From the NCBI GenBank assembly GCA_029844215.1, contig CM056720.1, positions 33,473,711 through 33,537,710 of the forward strand: a DNA stretch of 64,000 nt. The letters are read 5' to 3'. Below, one piece after another: positions 33,861 through 46,684 of this stretch. The position numbers were made by a program, and so were the translations under genes. The notes under the pieces are model-generated. The model made no database searches. It saw only the letters and a list, made by a program, of their open reading frames with translations, and was not told the DNA's origin. Origin of the DNA: Przewalskia tangutica. Taxonomy: Eukaryota > Streptophyta > Magnoliopsida > Solanales > Solanaceae. Within the stretch, counting starts at the first letter, position 1. Each line of letters opens with the position of its first letter.

Positions 33861-34460
33861 ACTCAGCCTTCAGGATCAGTGGCTAGTTCATCACCTTCCC
33901 TAGCTATGCGCCCAACAGGGCAGGATTGATTAGAACGACAAAGGGGAGTGAAGAAGTAGATACAGGTATATCCTTAACCCTCTAGAGATTAGTATGTGTG
34001 ATAAGATGAGTATATCTTAAGTGTTATGTTCAGATAGCATTGTGTTAATTGTGATTAGGAATCATGGTTAGTTAAAAGGGTAAGATTTGGGATAGGGGAA
34101 ATTGTGAGCTTTAGGATATTATACGTGGAGACCTTAGAGGCGAGGCCACCTTGAGTAAAAGATTTATTTTTATGTTTGACCCTTATCGGAGTGCATAGTT
34201 TACATGAGATATATATTTGTGTGATAAGTCCCTGAGTAGTGTGAAATGAAAGAGGGTAGTTGAGCTAAGAAGACCACTAGGTTTTCGTGACTCGATAGTG
34301 AGATTGTTCCGGATCGAAAAACAAGAGCTTGGCGCGATTAATGGGTCGGGTTGAGGCCAGATTGCGGGTCAACCCGCAGCCCGGTTTGAAGTAAGGAAAA
34401 ATTGTGGTGGTCCCGCTTTGTGATAGGGTCACGAGGGTGTTAGGCCCAAGTTTAGTTAAC
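33861..34460 (+). other. Non-coding spacer between gag and integrase remnant
   Basis: Protease, reverse transcriptase and RNase H would be expected here and are absent. The sequence has no long frame. Its end (34340-34480, including GGGTCGGGTTG, GGGTCAACC, GGTCCCGCT and TAGGGTCACGAGG) matches the reverse complement of 62830-62970, a spacer in a different F2-type derivative. Confidence 0.65.
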
Positions 34461-34464
34461 CATC

Positions 34465-35280
34465 GTACGAGTTCGTGGATGCGTTTGACCAGTAGTCGGG
34501 CCGATGAGGTCAGCCCATCTTGTCTTTCATCGATCGCATTTACTCGCGAGGGTTATGCGAGATGTTATATATCGCGGAAGGTTGTAAGGCGCACGGTTCC
34601 TACTTTTACTTTATGAGTAGTGGAGCCCGTTTTGGCTATTTATTTTATGGAGGTTTTACTGTGCAAGGTTAGGAACTCATGAGTCTCAAGATTGCATTCA
34701 CCTCGCCTGTTTTTGATTTCGTGGGTAGGTGAGGATTATGTGCCTCTTGTTGAGTGAGTATTATTATAGCTACCATTTGATTCGGATGTCACCTTATGAA
34801 GCCTTGTATGGCGGTAGTGTAGTCACTTGGTCGATTGGTTCGATGTTGGCAAGGTTCGATTGTCGGTTCATACTTGATTCGCAGGATGTGGATAGGTGAA
34901 GCTTATCCAGAGAGGTTATTGTGACTCGAGTCAACATGAGTCGGGCATATAATCTGCGTCGATACTTGGAGTTCAGGTTGACGGTCGGTCTTCTTAAAGG
35001 TACCACCCCGGAAGGGCGTGACGAGATTTGGAAAGCAGGGGAAACTTAGCCCGAGGTACTTTGAGCGTTTTCAGATCATTTGGAGAATAGGCCAGGTTGC
35101 CTATAAGTTAGCTTTGCCGTCCGACGTACGAGGCAGTATGCCCGGTCTTTCATGTTGCTATGTTCGGAAAAGTATCGGAGATCCATCCAGAGTATTCCCA
35201 GTTAATGATGACCAAGTTGGGGATAGTAACCCCGAGATTTTGGAAACTGAAGCAATAACAGAAAGGTGGTAAGTTTATTT
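34465..35280 (+). pseudogene. pol: F1 integrase fragment, copy 2 (broken)
   Basis: It has the same content as the fragment at 28455. The C-terminal part is best preserved at 35018-35272: MTRFGKQGKLSPRYFERFQI then GQVAYKLALPSDVRG and IGDPSRVFPVNDDQVGD. Between 34640 and 34960 it differs from the other three copies by many 1-4 base indels, mostly at CAG, CTG and CCG. It is not functional. Confidence 0.85.
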
Positions 35281-35573
35281 AGGAAGTGTCCAAGTGTACG
35301 AGGAGGGTACGACGAGTAAGAGAATAGAAGTGATCATTACTTTTGTGAAGTAAAGGTGCGAAGGGAATATCTTTTAGACCTTGGGTGGGAGCTTTTGTGA
35401 TGCTAGAGGTGATTCCTCGTGGACTTGGAGTTAAGTATTTGTGCGTGTGTTATGTTATGGCCAGGTACGGCATGATTGGTTTCGTAAGTATATTAGTGAA
35501 GGCTATACCGGCGCTAGCGTGTTTTGAGACTTAGAAGGAACATTCGGGACGAATGTTTCTAAGGGGGGAAGAA

Positions 35574-38284
35574 TGTTATACCCCATATTTCCAGAGTATG
35601 TATGTGAGGACGTACGTACAATTTTGTAAGCCCGAATTATTGTTAAGGACGAAATTGTGCACATCCACGAAAAAGATTTGTTTTTCCGACGGAAAATTTT
35701 CCGAACCTTGTAAAGGAATTTTACGTTTTCAGGAATTTATTAATTTTGGATTTTTCCGAGAGATGAAATATTTTGGACCAACGAGAGGGCGACATGTGTC
35801 ACCCTCAAGTGGACGGTTTGGTGAGGGAGTTGTTGGCACGTTTTTTACATGGAAAAGGCCTTAAACATTTGGTCAATGTTTTGCTAGATATTTGTGTAGT
35901 AGATGGATAAGTGGGACCCACACAACACTTGTCCAAATCTACACCATCCACTTGCTTTGATCTTGGCCATTGAATGTCCTATAAATACACCTTGTGTGCA
36001 AGACTTATTCTTCATCCCTTAAACATTTTCCAAGTCTCAAAATCCCTCTCCCCCTCTAGAAAGGCTCTCGGTCGAAACCCTCCCCCCCCCCCCTTCCTAG
36101 TTGTTCTCGTTGAAATACCCCTCTTGGTAGAAAAATATTCTCCAAGTATTGTTACTATTCCAAAATACCTTGGCCCAAATACCTTGTAGTATTCCAAAGT
36201 TACCTCTATACTAAAAAGCCCGGAAATACTACTTTATATCCTTTAGTCACAAAACGAAACCCTAGGAAAATCTTCATAGTTGGTTGAAGTATTAAGTAGA
36301 AGTTGTTTAGAAACTTCTAAAGGTTCTTGGAGCGAATTGGAGCGTACAGAATAGGAGCTAAACCTTGCTCAGGATCGACTTTAATCTTGGATAATTTTGG
36401 GCTTATCGAGGTAAATATCTTTGTCCTTCTATTGTAATTGGAAATTACATATAGTAGTTTAGAATTGAGTATAAGATATAGAAGGATGGTATATAAGAAG
36501 AGAATTGAACTGTACTTACATTGGGCTGTATTCTGATGAACTTGTGTAGCTTTACGGGTAGGGAAGTGCTGCCCAAATTTCCGTAGAAATAAGAACCTTC
36601 TGCTTAGAATATTCTACAGAGTAGTCTAGACGTTGATAGATGTATTTGACTATTATAGGTTGATACTCTGCGCGCGACATATTCGACTTGGCAGGTGGAT
36701 TTCGCCGAGGAGGTATGTGATTCTTCCTATCCTCTTGAGCATGATATTTTAAAAGAATATATATAGTACGGTAGACGTACGTGTGTTAACTGAACGTGGT
36801 TTTACTTCGATGCCTTTTGACTTGAGTTTTAAATAATAAGAATCATGAAGTATTTCAAAAGAATGAAGAATCGTTTTTGAAAGAAGAGTAATACTTGGTT
36901 TTAAAAGCTTAAGAGTTATACTAGCTTTATGGGAAGTTAGGTATAACGGCTTAAGAGAAATAAAAGGAACGGTTTACTTAATTGTTTATGAAAGCCTTGT
37001 ATTGATTTCGGAAATGAGAATAAGTATCGAACAAACCACTGCAGCGCTAATAAAGGAAAATGTATTGACTAATTAAGTATTATTAAAACCAGTAGGAACC
37101 TCCATCTGCATAGAAGCTAAGATAAGACAAAATTGTATTACATTTCCTAGATCATGACTGCTTTAATAAGATCATTAATAAACAAGTTTTGATTTTCTTA
37201 AAATTTCAAAGTAAGGACTTGTTTTATAAAAGACAAAGACTTGAAAATTTGAAGTGTTTTCGTTTAAAAGGAAGGCATGCTTCTGTCTTAAGTTGGTTCA
37301 AAAAGAAGGTAGGGAAGTTGTTTGGGTTTACTTAAAAAAGATAGTCACTCTATTTTGATACTATGGGTATCGTGTGCCTTTTGTGAAAGAAACAGATCTT
37401 TTAAAGAGTTAATGTATGAAGTACTTTGGGGATAAAAACCCGAACTTGTTGACATAAAATAGAAAGTACCTTGTGTGAATAACTTGACTATGTTGGCTTG
37501 TGATAGCCTTGTAATACTTTCTTGTTGGTTTGATAAGTAAACATGTTAGGATGCTACGTGAGTTAGTGTCTTGTGATGTTTGTGTAAAGGGGTTTCCGAT
37601 TGTGCTTATGTTGTTTAACGATAAGTCGTTATGTTAGTATTGTACCACTCACCTCTTGACATGATATACAGGGGTTAAGCGCCCCGTCACGAGGGATGCC
37701 TCATGCGGGTCCATGGGACCTATGCGGAGCTACGAGAGTTCCAGGTTAGTGTGCGGGGAATACCTCATGCGGTCTATGTGGCCATGCGGACTATGAGAGT
37801 CCAGGACGATGCCGAGGAGTAGCTACCCTCGATGCGGGGAATACCTCATGCGGGCCTAGGTGGCCTATCGCGGTCAGCGGTGAGTTCCAGGATTTGACGC
37901 GCACATTGATACTGAGGGCGAGTGGCCAGCTTCGATCATGTGGCGCGGTCTAGAAAGACCTCGTGATACAGTTTTATAGCATTGTTGGTACTGTGGGTTT
38001 TAGTAGTCGGCTATGCCTTCGTACTTACCCCGTACGATTTTATTATGACACATGTGGGACACCGTGTTCATGTGTATTCCTTGGTGCTTTTATATCATGG
38101 GATCAAGCGGTGAGGAAGGAATTCCACGGGCATGATTGATATTGTGGGCATGAGACCCATGGTTATATTTGAGTGATGACTTTAAGGGCGTGAGTCCCTG
38201 ACTTGACATGACTGCTTACATATTGTGTATCGTAAATTGGTTATCATATATGTCTTCTGTTTTATATAGACTATTATGATTTCA
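35574..38284 (+). mobile_element. F1 LTR 2, missing its last ~450 bases
   Basis: It starts TGTTATACCCC after a polypurine tract. It matches LTR 1 until GATTTCA at 38278-38284, where the sequence switches to the F2 LTR (CAAATGACCATTTCATCC, as at 25985). The junction shares only TCA between the two parents. TATA at 35979-35987. Confidence 0.92.
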
Positions 38285-38480
38285 AATGACCATTTCATCC
38301 ATGCCATTTTCGTCCAAGACCACTAAGGGGGGTGACACGTGTCTCCCTCCCGTTCGTCGCAATATTTCGTTTTCCGACAAATTCCAAAATTCCGATAAAT
38401 TTATACTCGTCTCAAATCTTATCATTTTGAGTTCTTACGTATGTTCTTATAAACATATCCTAAAATTCAGGGGTGTAACA
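38285..38480 (-). mobile_element. Start of F2 LTR (fragment, unit 2)
   Basis: These are the first ~200 bases of the F2 LTR on the minus strand (starting at 38480), followed on the right by the polypurine tract and hairpin (38481-38517) exactly as at 26184. The remainder of the LTR is missing at the duplication junction. Confidence 0.9.
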
Positions 38481-38639
38481 TTCTTCCCCCCTTAGAAACA
38501 TTCGTCCCCGAATGTTCTTTTGGGAGTCAAACTTAAAGATAGCGACATAGTCTCCTTACAACCCCTACATGCCAATAATGCTACACGTGGCCATATAACA
38601 ATACTCATACAAAAATGTCAAACTGAACCCCACGTGTCA

Positions 38640-40150
38640 ACGTCGGTTATCTGCATAAAGCTTCTGCTGACTCTGAGCTTACTAATAATCTTTTCTGGAT
38701 AAGCTTCGCCTTATCCACGACCTCGAATCAAGTCGGACCAAATAATCGAACCTCGCCTATGCCGAACCAACTAACCGCGATCTACACTTTCTCACATACA
38801 AGGCCTCACGGGGCCATCGAAATCTTGGAAGGGTATATGTTATCGTATGTAACCCAACAAGAGGCAAATAACCTTCCGGTATCTCTCAAATCAAGAACAC
38901 AGCGCCACTTATCCTCAAGTCTGGATGATGCGATGCTTTGTCCGTCGGTCGAGGTGTAATGCAACACTGAAACTCATCGTGTCCCTAACCCTTCGAAAAA
39001 CCTCCGAAGTTATCCGTAATCGAGCTCGTATATGCGACATCATAAACGTAGGAACCGTGCGATCTCACAATCTCCCGCTATATAAATTATCATAAACCTC
39101 GGTAGAGTAAGTGGTCCTAAGGAAGAACACAATTGGTTTTAAATCGGCATGTTTACTATGACCCTTAGGGTCGCACTTCCTCCGAGTGCGATGCCACCGT
39201 AACAAGATCCACATTAATCACCTCCCATATCTAAGTCGATCTAAATCAAATGCGCATAGCCGGCTGGCCTCGGTGTTCAACCTCGACTGCTACTAATTCG
39301 GACACTAAGCGAGAACTCCGCTATGTCCCTTTTCCGGTTATCTTACCCATACATACATCTGAGGTCACGACATGACTTAGTCGGCCCCGAACAATTAGAG
39401 CAATAAGTACTGCGTGCCTCCCAAAACCTGGCGACTAGTCTGCGATGCAGTACACGCATCTATCCTCATCTCACAAGACACCCATCGGTGCTACTCAAAC
39501 AGGCTCTTCTCTTCTCGGAGAGCCGTATCTCGATACCGTATCATAACTAGATCCTCATATTGTCGCCTCTTTACCTCCTCAACGACGGAAGACTCAGCAA
39601 CCTCTCGGATCTAAACTTCATTAACCTTGGAAACAAAATAATCGAACCCCTAGGCTCGGTAACTGAAGAATTTCACGGACCACGTCCAGTCTATCTGGCT
39701 GCCCATCTGGCATACTACCCTTAGATCCATGACTAAGAGTATCTGTAACCGTCACGACTTTCCCCGGATGGTATAGGATATCAATATCACAATCCTTGGG
39801 TAACTCTAACCACCGTCTCTGTCGCAAATTCAACTGCCTCTGTCTGAAGATATACCGGAGGCTCTTGCGGTCTGCATAAATATCCACATGAAGTCTATAT
39901 ATACGTCATGCCTCCAAATCTTCAAGGCATGATTTAACTGCCGCCAGCTCTAAATCGTGAGTGGCGTAATTTCCTTTCCTGCTTCCTGCTCACGGAAAAC
40001 ATAGGCTCTATCCTTATCAGGTTGCGTCAGCACACAACCTAGCCCAACACCCAACGTGTTATCATAATAACCTAACCCTCTAGTCTTTCAGGAGGAGTTA
40101 GAACTGTAGTCGAGTCAACCTATCTTCTAATAACTGGAAACCTTCCTCAT
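38640..40150 (-). pseudogene. pol: F2 integrase and RNase H fragments, unit 2 (broken)
   Basis: This is a copy of 26330-27910. RNase H is best seen at 39621-39887 (MDIYADRKSLRYIFRQRQLN, LRQRRWLELPKDCDIDILYH). The integrase part at 38700-39480 is more damaged than in unit 1; for example ACTGAACC in unit 1 is TCGAACC here and TCTGGACC is TCGGACC. EEGFQLLEDRLTRLQF ends the reverse transcriptase remnant at about 40100-40150. Confidence 0.82.
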
Positions 40151-40735
40151 TCTTGCGAAATATTCGGGTGTCCTTAATCTCTATTATGGTTCCTATTCCC
40201 TTTTCTCTGTTGCAACCAAACTTGGTCATTAACTTAGATTTGATTCTTTTGCTTGCCTCCTGGCTAAGACTTCCTGTCAATCACAATTTAGGGGGGGATT
40301 TCCTTGGTCTCGTCAAGTCGTAACCCGATTATTCTCTCCCAGCTCGTAGAGCTTATAGTCAGGTATTCAACCTCAATTCACTGTATTACATATTCCAATG
40401 ACTTGTCAAGATTTCTTATCGTTCGGGTGTCCACTCGTCTTTCCTTTATAAGTTATTTCAAGTTGTCCTGGGGTCCTTTACCCCTCCGTATTTTCTTACA
40501 ATCTTTCTCGTCAATACCGATGCTACCACCTTACCTCGAGGTGTTCTTACTGCCCATTATTTACTAATGGTCCTTACACTAGTATGGGGTAATCTAACTC
40601 GTGCAACTTACATACCATAATTGTATTTTCTTTTATCATTCTGGTCATAACCCTTCCTTAAGCTTATAATTAGCAACATTGTTTCTATCTTGAATCATAA
40701 TCGTACAGTTTCATACATGCGTACTACCTGCATTA
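40151..40735 (-). other. Non-coding spacer, unit 2
   Basis: This is a near copy of 27911-28450, with no coding similarity. It is joined at about 40735 to the plus-strand F1 integrase fragment at the same point as in unit 1. Confidence 0.6.
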
Positions 40736-40739
40736 CATC

Positions 40740-41560
40740 GTGGATGCGTTTGACCAGTAGTCGGGCCGATGAGGTCAGCCCATCTTGTCTTTCAGTCAGA
40801 ACTGTTTACTCGGCAGAGGGTTATGCGAGATGTTATATATCAGGAAGGTTGTAAGACTGCACGGGGTTCTTACTTTTACTTTATGACAGGTAGTGGAGCC
40901 CAGTTTTCGGCTATTTCTTTTTATGGAGGTTTTACCAGGCAAGGTTAGGAACTCAGGTGAGTCTCAGTATTGCATTCACCCTCGGGCCGGTGTTTTTGAT
41001 TTCAGGGGTAGCAGTGAGGATTATGTGCCTCTTGTTGAGTGAGTATTATTATAGCTACCATTTCAGTATTCGGATGTCACCTTATGAAGCCTTGTATGGG
41101 CGGTAGTGTAGGTTGCCGGTCGATTGGTTCGATGTTGGCAAGGTTCAGATTGTCGGTTCATACTTTATTCAGCAGGATGTGGATAGGGTGAAGCTTATCC
41201 AGGAGAGGTTATTGACAGCTCAGAGTCAACATGAGTCGGGCAGATAATCTGCGTCGATACTTGGAGTTCGAGTTGTGGTCGGTCTTCTTAAAGTACCACC
41301 GGAAGGCGTGACGAGATTTGGAAGCGAGGAAACTTAGCGAGGTACTTTGGCGTTTCGGATCATTTGGAGAATAGGCTAGGTTGCCTATAAGTTAGCTTTG
41401 CCGTCCGGCGTAGGAGGCGATGCGGTCTTTCATGTTGCTATGTTCGGAAAAGTATCGAGATCCATCGAGTATTCGATTAATGATGACAAGTTGGGGATAG
41501 TAACCCGAGATTTTGGAAGCGAAGCAATATGAGAAGGTGGTAAGTTTATTTAGGAAGTGT
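40740..41560 (+). pseudogene. pol: F1 integrase fragment, copy 3 (broken)
   Basis: It has the same content and truncation as 28455-29300. The first half matches unit 1 almost base for base; 41260-41560 has a dense patch of small deletions. It leads into the polypurine tract, which here is shortened to AAGGAAGAA (41831-41839). Confidence 0.83.
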
Positions 41561-41839
41561 TCTAGTGTACGAGGAGGGTACTACGAGTAAGAGAATAGAA
41601 GTGATCATTACTTTTGTGAAGTAAAGTTGCGAAGGGAATATCTTTTAGACCTTGGGTGGGAGCTTTTGTGATGCTAGAGGTGATTCCTCGTGGACTTGGA
41701 GTTAAGTATTTGCGCGTGTGTTATGTTATGGCCAGGTACGGCATGATCGGTTTCGTAAGTATATTAGTGAAGGTTATCACAGTGCTAGCGTGTTTTGAGA
41801 CTTAGAAGGAACATTCGGACGAATGTTTCTAAGGAAGAA

Positions 41840-44800
41840 TGTTATACCGTATTTTGAGTATGTATGTGAGGGCGTCGTCTGATTTTATGGCCGAATTATT
41901 GTTAGGGCGAAATTGTGCAGATCCACGAAAAAGATTTGTTTTCCGCGGAAAATTTTGAACCTTGTAAAAGGAATTTTACGTTTTGAATTTATTTATTTTG
42001 GATTTTTAGAGAGATGAAATATTTTGGACAGCGAGAGGCGACATGTGTCACCCTCAGTGGGACGGTTTAGTGAGGAGTTGTTGGCACGTTTTTACATGGA
42101 AAAGGCCTTAAACATTTGGTCAATGTTTTGCTAGATATTTGTGTAGTAGATGGATAAGTGGGACCCACACAACACTTGTCCAAATCTACACCATCCACTT
42201 GCTTTGATCTTGGCCATTGAATGTCCTATAAATACCCCTTGTGTGCAAGACTTATTCTTCATCCCTTAAACATTTTCCAAGTCTCAAAATCCCTCTCCCC
42301 CTCTAGAAAGGCTCTCGGCCGAAACCCTCCCTCCCCCTTCCTAGTTGTTCTCGTTGAAATACCCCCCCCCCTCGTGGTAGAAAAATAGACTCCAAGTATT
42401 GGTCCTATTCCCAAATACCTTGGCCCAAATACCTTGTAGTATTCCAAAGTTACCTCTATACTAACACGCCCGGAAATACTACTTTATATCCGTTACTCAC
42501 AAACGAAACCCCGAAACATCGTCAGAGTTGGTGGAAGTATTAAGTAGAAGTTTTTTATAAACTTCTAAGGGTTCTTGGAGCGAATTGGAGCGTACAGAAT
42601 AGGAGCTAAACCTTGCTCAGGATCGACTTTAATCTTGGATAATTTTGGGCTTATCGAGGTAAATATCTTTGTCCTTCTATTGTAATTGGAAATTACATAT
42701 AGTAGTTTAGAATTGAGTATAAGATAATGAAGGATGGTATATAAGAAGAGAATTGAACTGTACTTACATTGTTTGTATTCTGATGAGACTTGTGTAGCTT
42801 TACGGGTAGGAAGTCTTGCCCAATTTCCGTAGAAATAAGAACCTTCGCTTAGAATATTCTACGAGTAGTCTAGGCGTTGATAGACGTATTTGACTATTAT
42901 AGGTTGATACTCTGCGCGACATATTCGACTTGGCAGGTGGATTTCGCCGAGGAGGTATGTGATTCTTCCTATCCTCTTGAGCATGATATTTTAAAAGAAT
43001 ATATATAGTACGGTAGACGTACGTGTGTTAACTGAACGTGGTTTTACTTCGATGCCTTTTGACTTGAGTTTTAAATAATAAGAATCATGAAGTATTTCAA
43101 AAGAATGAAGAATCGTTTTTGAAAGAAGAGTAATACTTGGTTTTAAAAGCTTAAGAGTTATACTAGCTTTATGGGAAGTTAGGTATAACGGCTTAAGAGA
43201 AATAAAAGGAACGGTTTACTTAATTGTTTATGAAAGCCTTGTATTGATTTCGGAAATGAGAATAAGTATCGAACAAACCATCTGCGCTAATAAAGGAAAA
43301 TGTATTGACTAATTAAGTATTATTAAAACCAGTAGGAACCTCCATCTGCATAGAAGCTAAGATAAGACAAAATTGTATTACATTTCCTAGATCATGACTG
43401 CTTTAATAAGATCATTAATAAACAAGTTTTGATTTTCTTAAAATTTCAAAGTAAGGACTTGTTTTATAAAAGACAAAGACTTGAAAATTTGAAGTGTTTT
43501 CGTTTAAAAGGAAGGCATATACATCTTAAGTTGGTTCAAGCAAGGTAGGGAAGTTGTTTGGGTTTACTTAAAAAAGATAGTCACTCTATTTTGATACTAT
43601 GGGTATCGTGTGCCTTTTGTGAAAGAAACAGATCTTTTAAAGAGTTAATGTATGAAGTACTTTGGGGATAAAAACCCGAACTTGTTGACATAAAATAGAA
43701 AGTACCTTGTGTGAATAACTTGACTATGTTGGCTTGTGATAGCCTTGTAATACTTTCTTGTTGGTTTGATAAGTAAACATGTTAGGATGCTACGTGAGTT
43801 AGTGTCTTGTGATGTTTGTGTAAAGGGGTTTCCCTTGATTGTGCTTATGTTGTTTAACGATAAGCCGTTATGTTAGTATTGTACCACTCACCTCTTGACA
43901 TGATATACCGGGGGTTAAGCTGCCCCCCGATGCGAGGGATGCCTCATGCGGGTCCATGGGACCTATGCGGAGCTACGAGAGTTCTAGGTTAGTGTGCGGG
44001 GAATACCTCATGCGGTCTATGTGGCCATGCGGACTATGAGAGTCCAGGACGATGCCGAGGAGTAGCTACCCTCGATGCGGGGAATACCTCATGCGGGCCT
44101 AGGTGGCTATCGCGGGTGCGGTGAGTTCGAGATTTGACGCGCATTGATCGAGGGCGAGTGGCGGCCGATCGTATGGCGCGATGCAGAAAGACCTCGTGAT
44201 ACGATTTTATAGCATTGTTGATGCGTGGGTTTTAGTAGTCGGCTATGCGCCGTACTTACCGTCTGATTTTATTATGACACAGGTGGGACACGGTGTTCAT
44301 GTATTCCTTGGTGCTTTTATATCATGGATCAAGCGGTGAGGAAGGAATTCCACGGGCATGATTGATATTGTGGGCATGAGACCCATGGTTATATTTGAGT
44401 GATGACTTTAAGGGCGTGAGTCCCTGACTTGACATGACTGCTTACATATTGTGTATCGTAAATTGGTTATCATATATGTCTTCTATTTTATATAGACTAT
44501 TATGATTTCATGTACAGTATTTTCAGTTTCACATACTTGGTACCTGTTGTACTGACCTTCTTCGGGGGGCTGCGTTCATGCCGCAGGTAGAGGTACACCA
44601 GTTGTTGATCCTCGCTCTTAGGGTCACAGTTCAGCGTTTTGTGAAGCTCCGTGTCTCCGGAGGCTTATCTTTGGTATAGTCCCCTGTCGTTGTAGGTACT
44701 TACATTCATGGGTATGGCGGGGCCCTGTCCCGCCATTGTTGTTATAACATTCTTAAGTGCAGAATCTTGTTGTGGCGGGGTTTGAAAAAGGGTTATGCTT

Positions 44801-44966
44801 GTTCAAGTTTTATATATATATCGAAAGACAACTTTTCTCGGATAAAGCTGTTTCTCACTTCATATTATTTCATGTCTTGTTTTATATTCCGCAGGTTACT
44901 CTGATGTATGTCTACTTGGGTGCCCGGGTAAGACACCAGTCACGGGCCCGGGTTCGGGTCGTGACA
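41840..44966 (+). mobile_element. F1 LTR 3 (complete)
   Basis: It runs from TGTTATACC to CGGGTCGTGACA. It shares diagnostic bases with LTR 1 (GCAGATCCAC; AAATACCCCTT; CTAAGGGTTCTTGG), as expected if unit 2 is a copy of unit 1. TATA at 42226-42234. The first 230 bases and 44100-44280 carry dense small deletions. No gene is visible. Confidence 0.92.
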
Positions 44967-44970
44967 AAAG

Positions 44971-44982
44971 TGGTATCAGAGC
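44971..44982 (+). other. Primer binding site, F1 array copy 2
   Basis: TGGTATCAGAGC lies four bases after the LTR end. Confidence 0.93.
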
Positions 44983-45167
44983 AGTTAATCCTCGGAAAGT
45001 GTCTACAGACGTGTATCTAGTAAGTCTTGATTATCGTGTGTTGTGAACCACAATAATCGTGAGGCTATAGGATATTTAGGATTAGTTTCCATTCTTCTCA
45101 CTCGAGATCGTGCCTTAGAGTCGTGTTATAAGTTGGACCTCTAACGTATTTCTTTCCCTTACGATTA

Positions 45168-46077
45168 TGCCTCACGCAGGCAACCGGGCGAGAAGGCAGT
45201 AGAGAGGCTGCGAGTAGAGCACGAGAGGTTACGAGGCACGAGCCCAATCATCACCGGAGGTGGTGCTTCGTCGGGAGTTACTGCGGCGTCGCCCGGCCCA
45301 GAGTCTAGCACAATGGCGGCGATTCCTCTGCGGCCATGATATTTGAACCTTGATTCCACGACGATGCGAAAGTATGGATTGCAAAGAGACGACCACATTA
45401 CTAGCTAGGATTTAGCAACCAGAGTATATTATGTACCGATTTATCACGGTCTTGATGATTATCTAAGAGAGGTTGTGCAAGAGTAGCTCTTGATCGAGCA
45501 TGAGCATGGCTGCGTCACGGGCTTATGCGCAGCAGCCGAAAGCGTAGGATCGACGGGTTAGCCAAGATCGGCGAAGAAGGCGGATCGGCAGGTCCTGGTA
45601 ACTTTCGAGGCGAATCGCCTCGTGAGCTCGATATGCGCCTCCGCCGATGCATAGTGGTCCTCCGCGAGGGTTCGGGCGTTCGGTATGCAGGAGTTGGTCG
45701 AGCTTGAGGGCTTACGGTTCATAGATACGTAGGTTCGGCCACCGATTCGATTTTCCTCGGTGTTCACAGTGTGGCAGGCGTCATCCCGAGGAATGTCGTC
45801 TTTGTTGGTGCTTGTTTTACTTGCGGCCGTCGAGCGTGTGACGAAAGAATGTTCAAGTAGGAGGATGCAGCGGGAGGACTCGACCTACGGTCGGTTGTGG
45901 ATTCAGTGGTTCGGAGAGGAAGGGGTGTTAGCCAGAGGAGGCCACCCCCACCTCGGTGTGGCCGTTGTGGTAGGTGTCATCGTGAGGAGTGTCGTACTTC
46001 TTCGACAGCTTGTTATGCTTGCGGCCAGTAGGGCCATTTTGCGAGAAATTGTCCGACCAGAGGTGGCGCGGATGTAG
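45168..46077 (+). pseudogene. gag: Gag, F1 array copy 2 (broken)
   Basis: This is the counterpart of 32943-33860, beginning ATGCCTCACGCAGG (one C fewer than copy 1, which shifts the frame at once). The zinc knuckle region at 45940-46077 is identical to copy 1, while 45170-45870 is riddled with short indels, many at CAG/CTG/CCG. It is not translatable as given. Confidence 0.75.
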
Positions 46078-46680
46078 AGACTCAGCCTTCAGGATCAGTG
46101 GCTAGTTCATCACCTTCCAGCTATCGCCCAGCGAGCGGGATTGATTAGAGCGACAAAGGGAGTGAAGAAGTAGATACAGGTATATCCTTAACCCTCTAGA
46201 GATTAGTATGTGTGATAAGATGAGTATATCTTAAGTGTTATGTTCAGATAGCATTGTGTTAATTGTGATTAGGAATCATGGTTAGTTAAAAGGGTAAGAT
46301 TTGGGATAGGGGAAATTGTGAGCTTTAGGATATTATACGTGGAGACCTTAGAGGCGAGGCCACCTTGAGTAAAAGATTTATTTTTATGTTTGACCCTTAT
46401 CGGAGTGCATAGTTTACATGAGATATATATTTGTGTGATAAGTCCCTGAGTAGTGTGAAATGAAAGAGGGTAGTTGAGCTAAGAAGACCACTAGGTTTTC
46501 GTGACTCGATAGTGAGATTGTTCCGGATCGAAAAACAAGAGCTTGGCGCGATTAATGGGTCGGGTTGAGGCCAGATTGCGGGTCAACCCGCAGCCCGGTT
46601 TGAAGTAAGGAAAAATTGTGGTGGTCGCTTTGTGATAAGTCACGAGGGTGTTAGGCCCAAGTTTAGTTAACCATAAATGC
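46078..46680 (+). other. Non-coding spacer, F1 array copy 2
   Basis: This is a near-identical copy of 33861-34460, including the GGGTCGGGTTG / GGGTCAACC segment at about 46559-46590. No coding similarity is visible. Confidence 0.65.
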
Positions 46681-46684
46681 GAGT

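Larger units (their letters stand above)
25985..38281. repeat. Tandem duplication, unit 1 (12.3 kb)
   Basis: Unit 1 contains the start of the F2 LTR, its polypurine tract, F2 pol fragments and spacer, an F1 integrase fragment, an F1 LTR, an F1 gag-spacer-integrase region and a truncated F1 LTR. The same order follows directly in unit 2 (38282-50458). Paired LTRs in equivalent positions share private differences (see findings). Confidence 0.9.
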
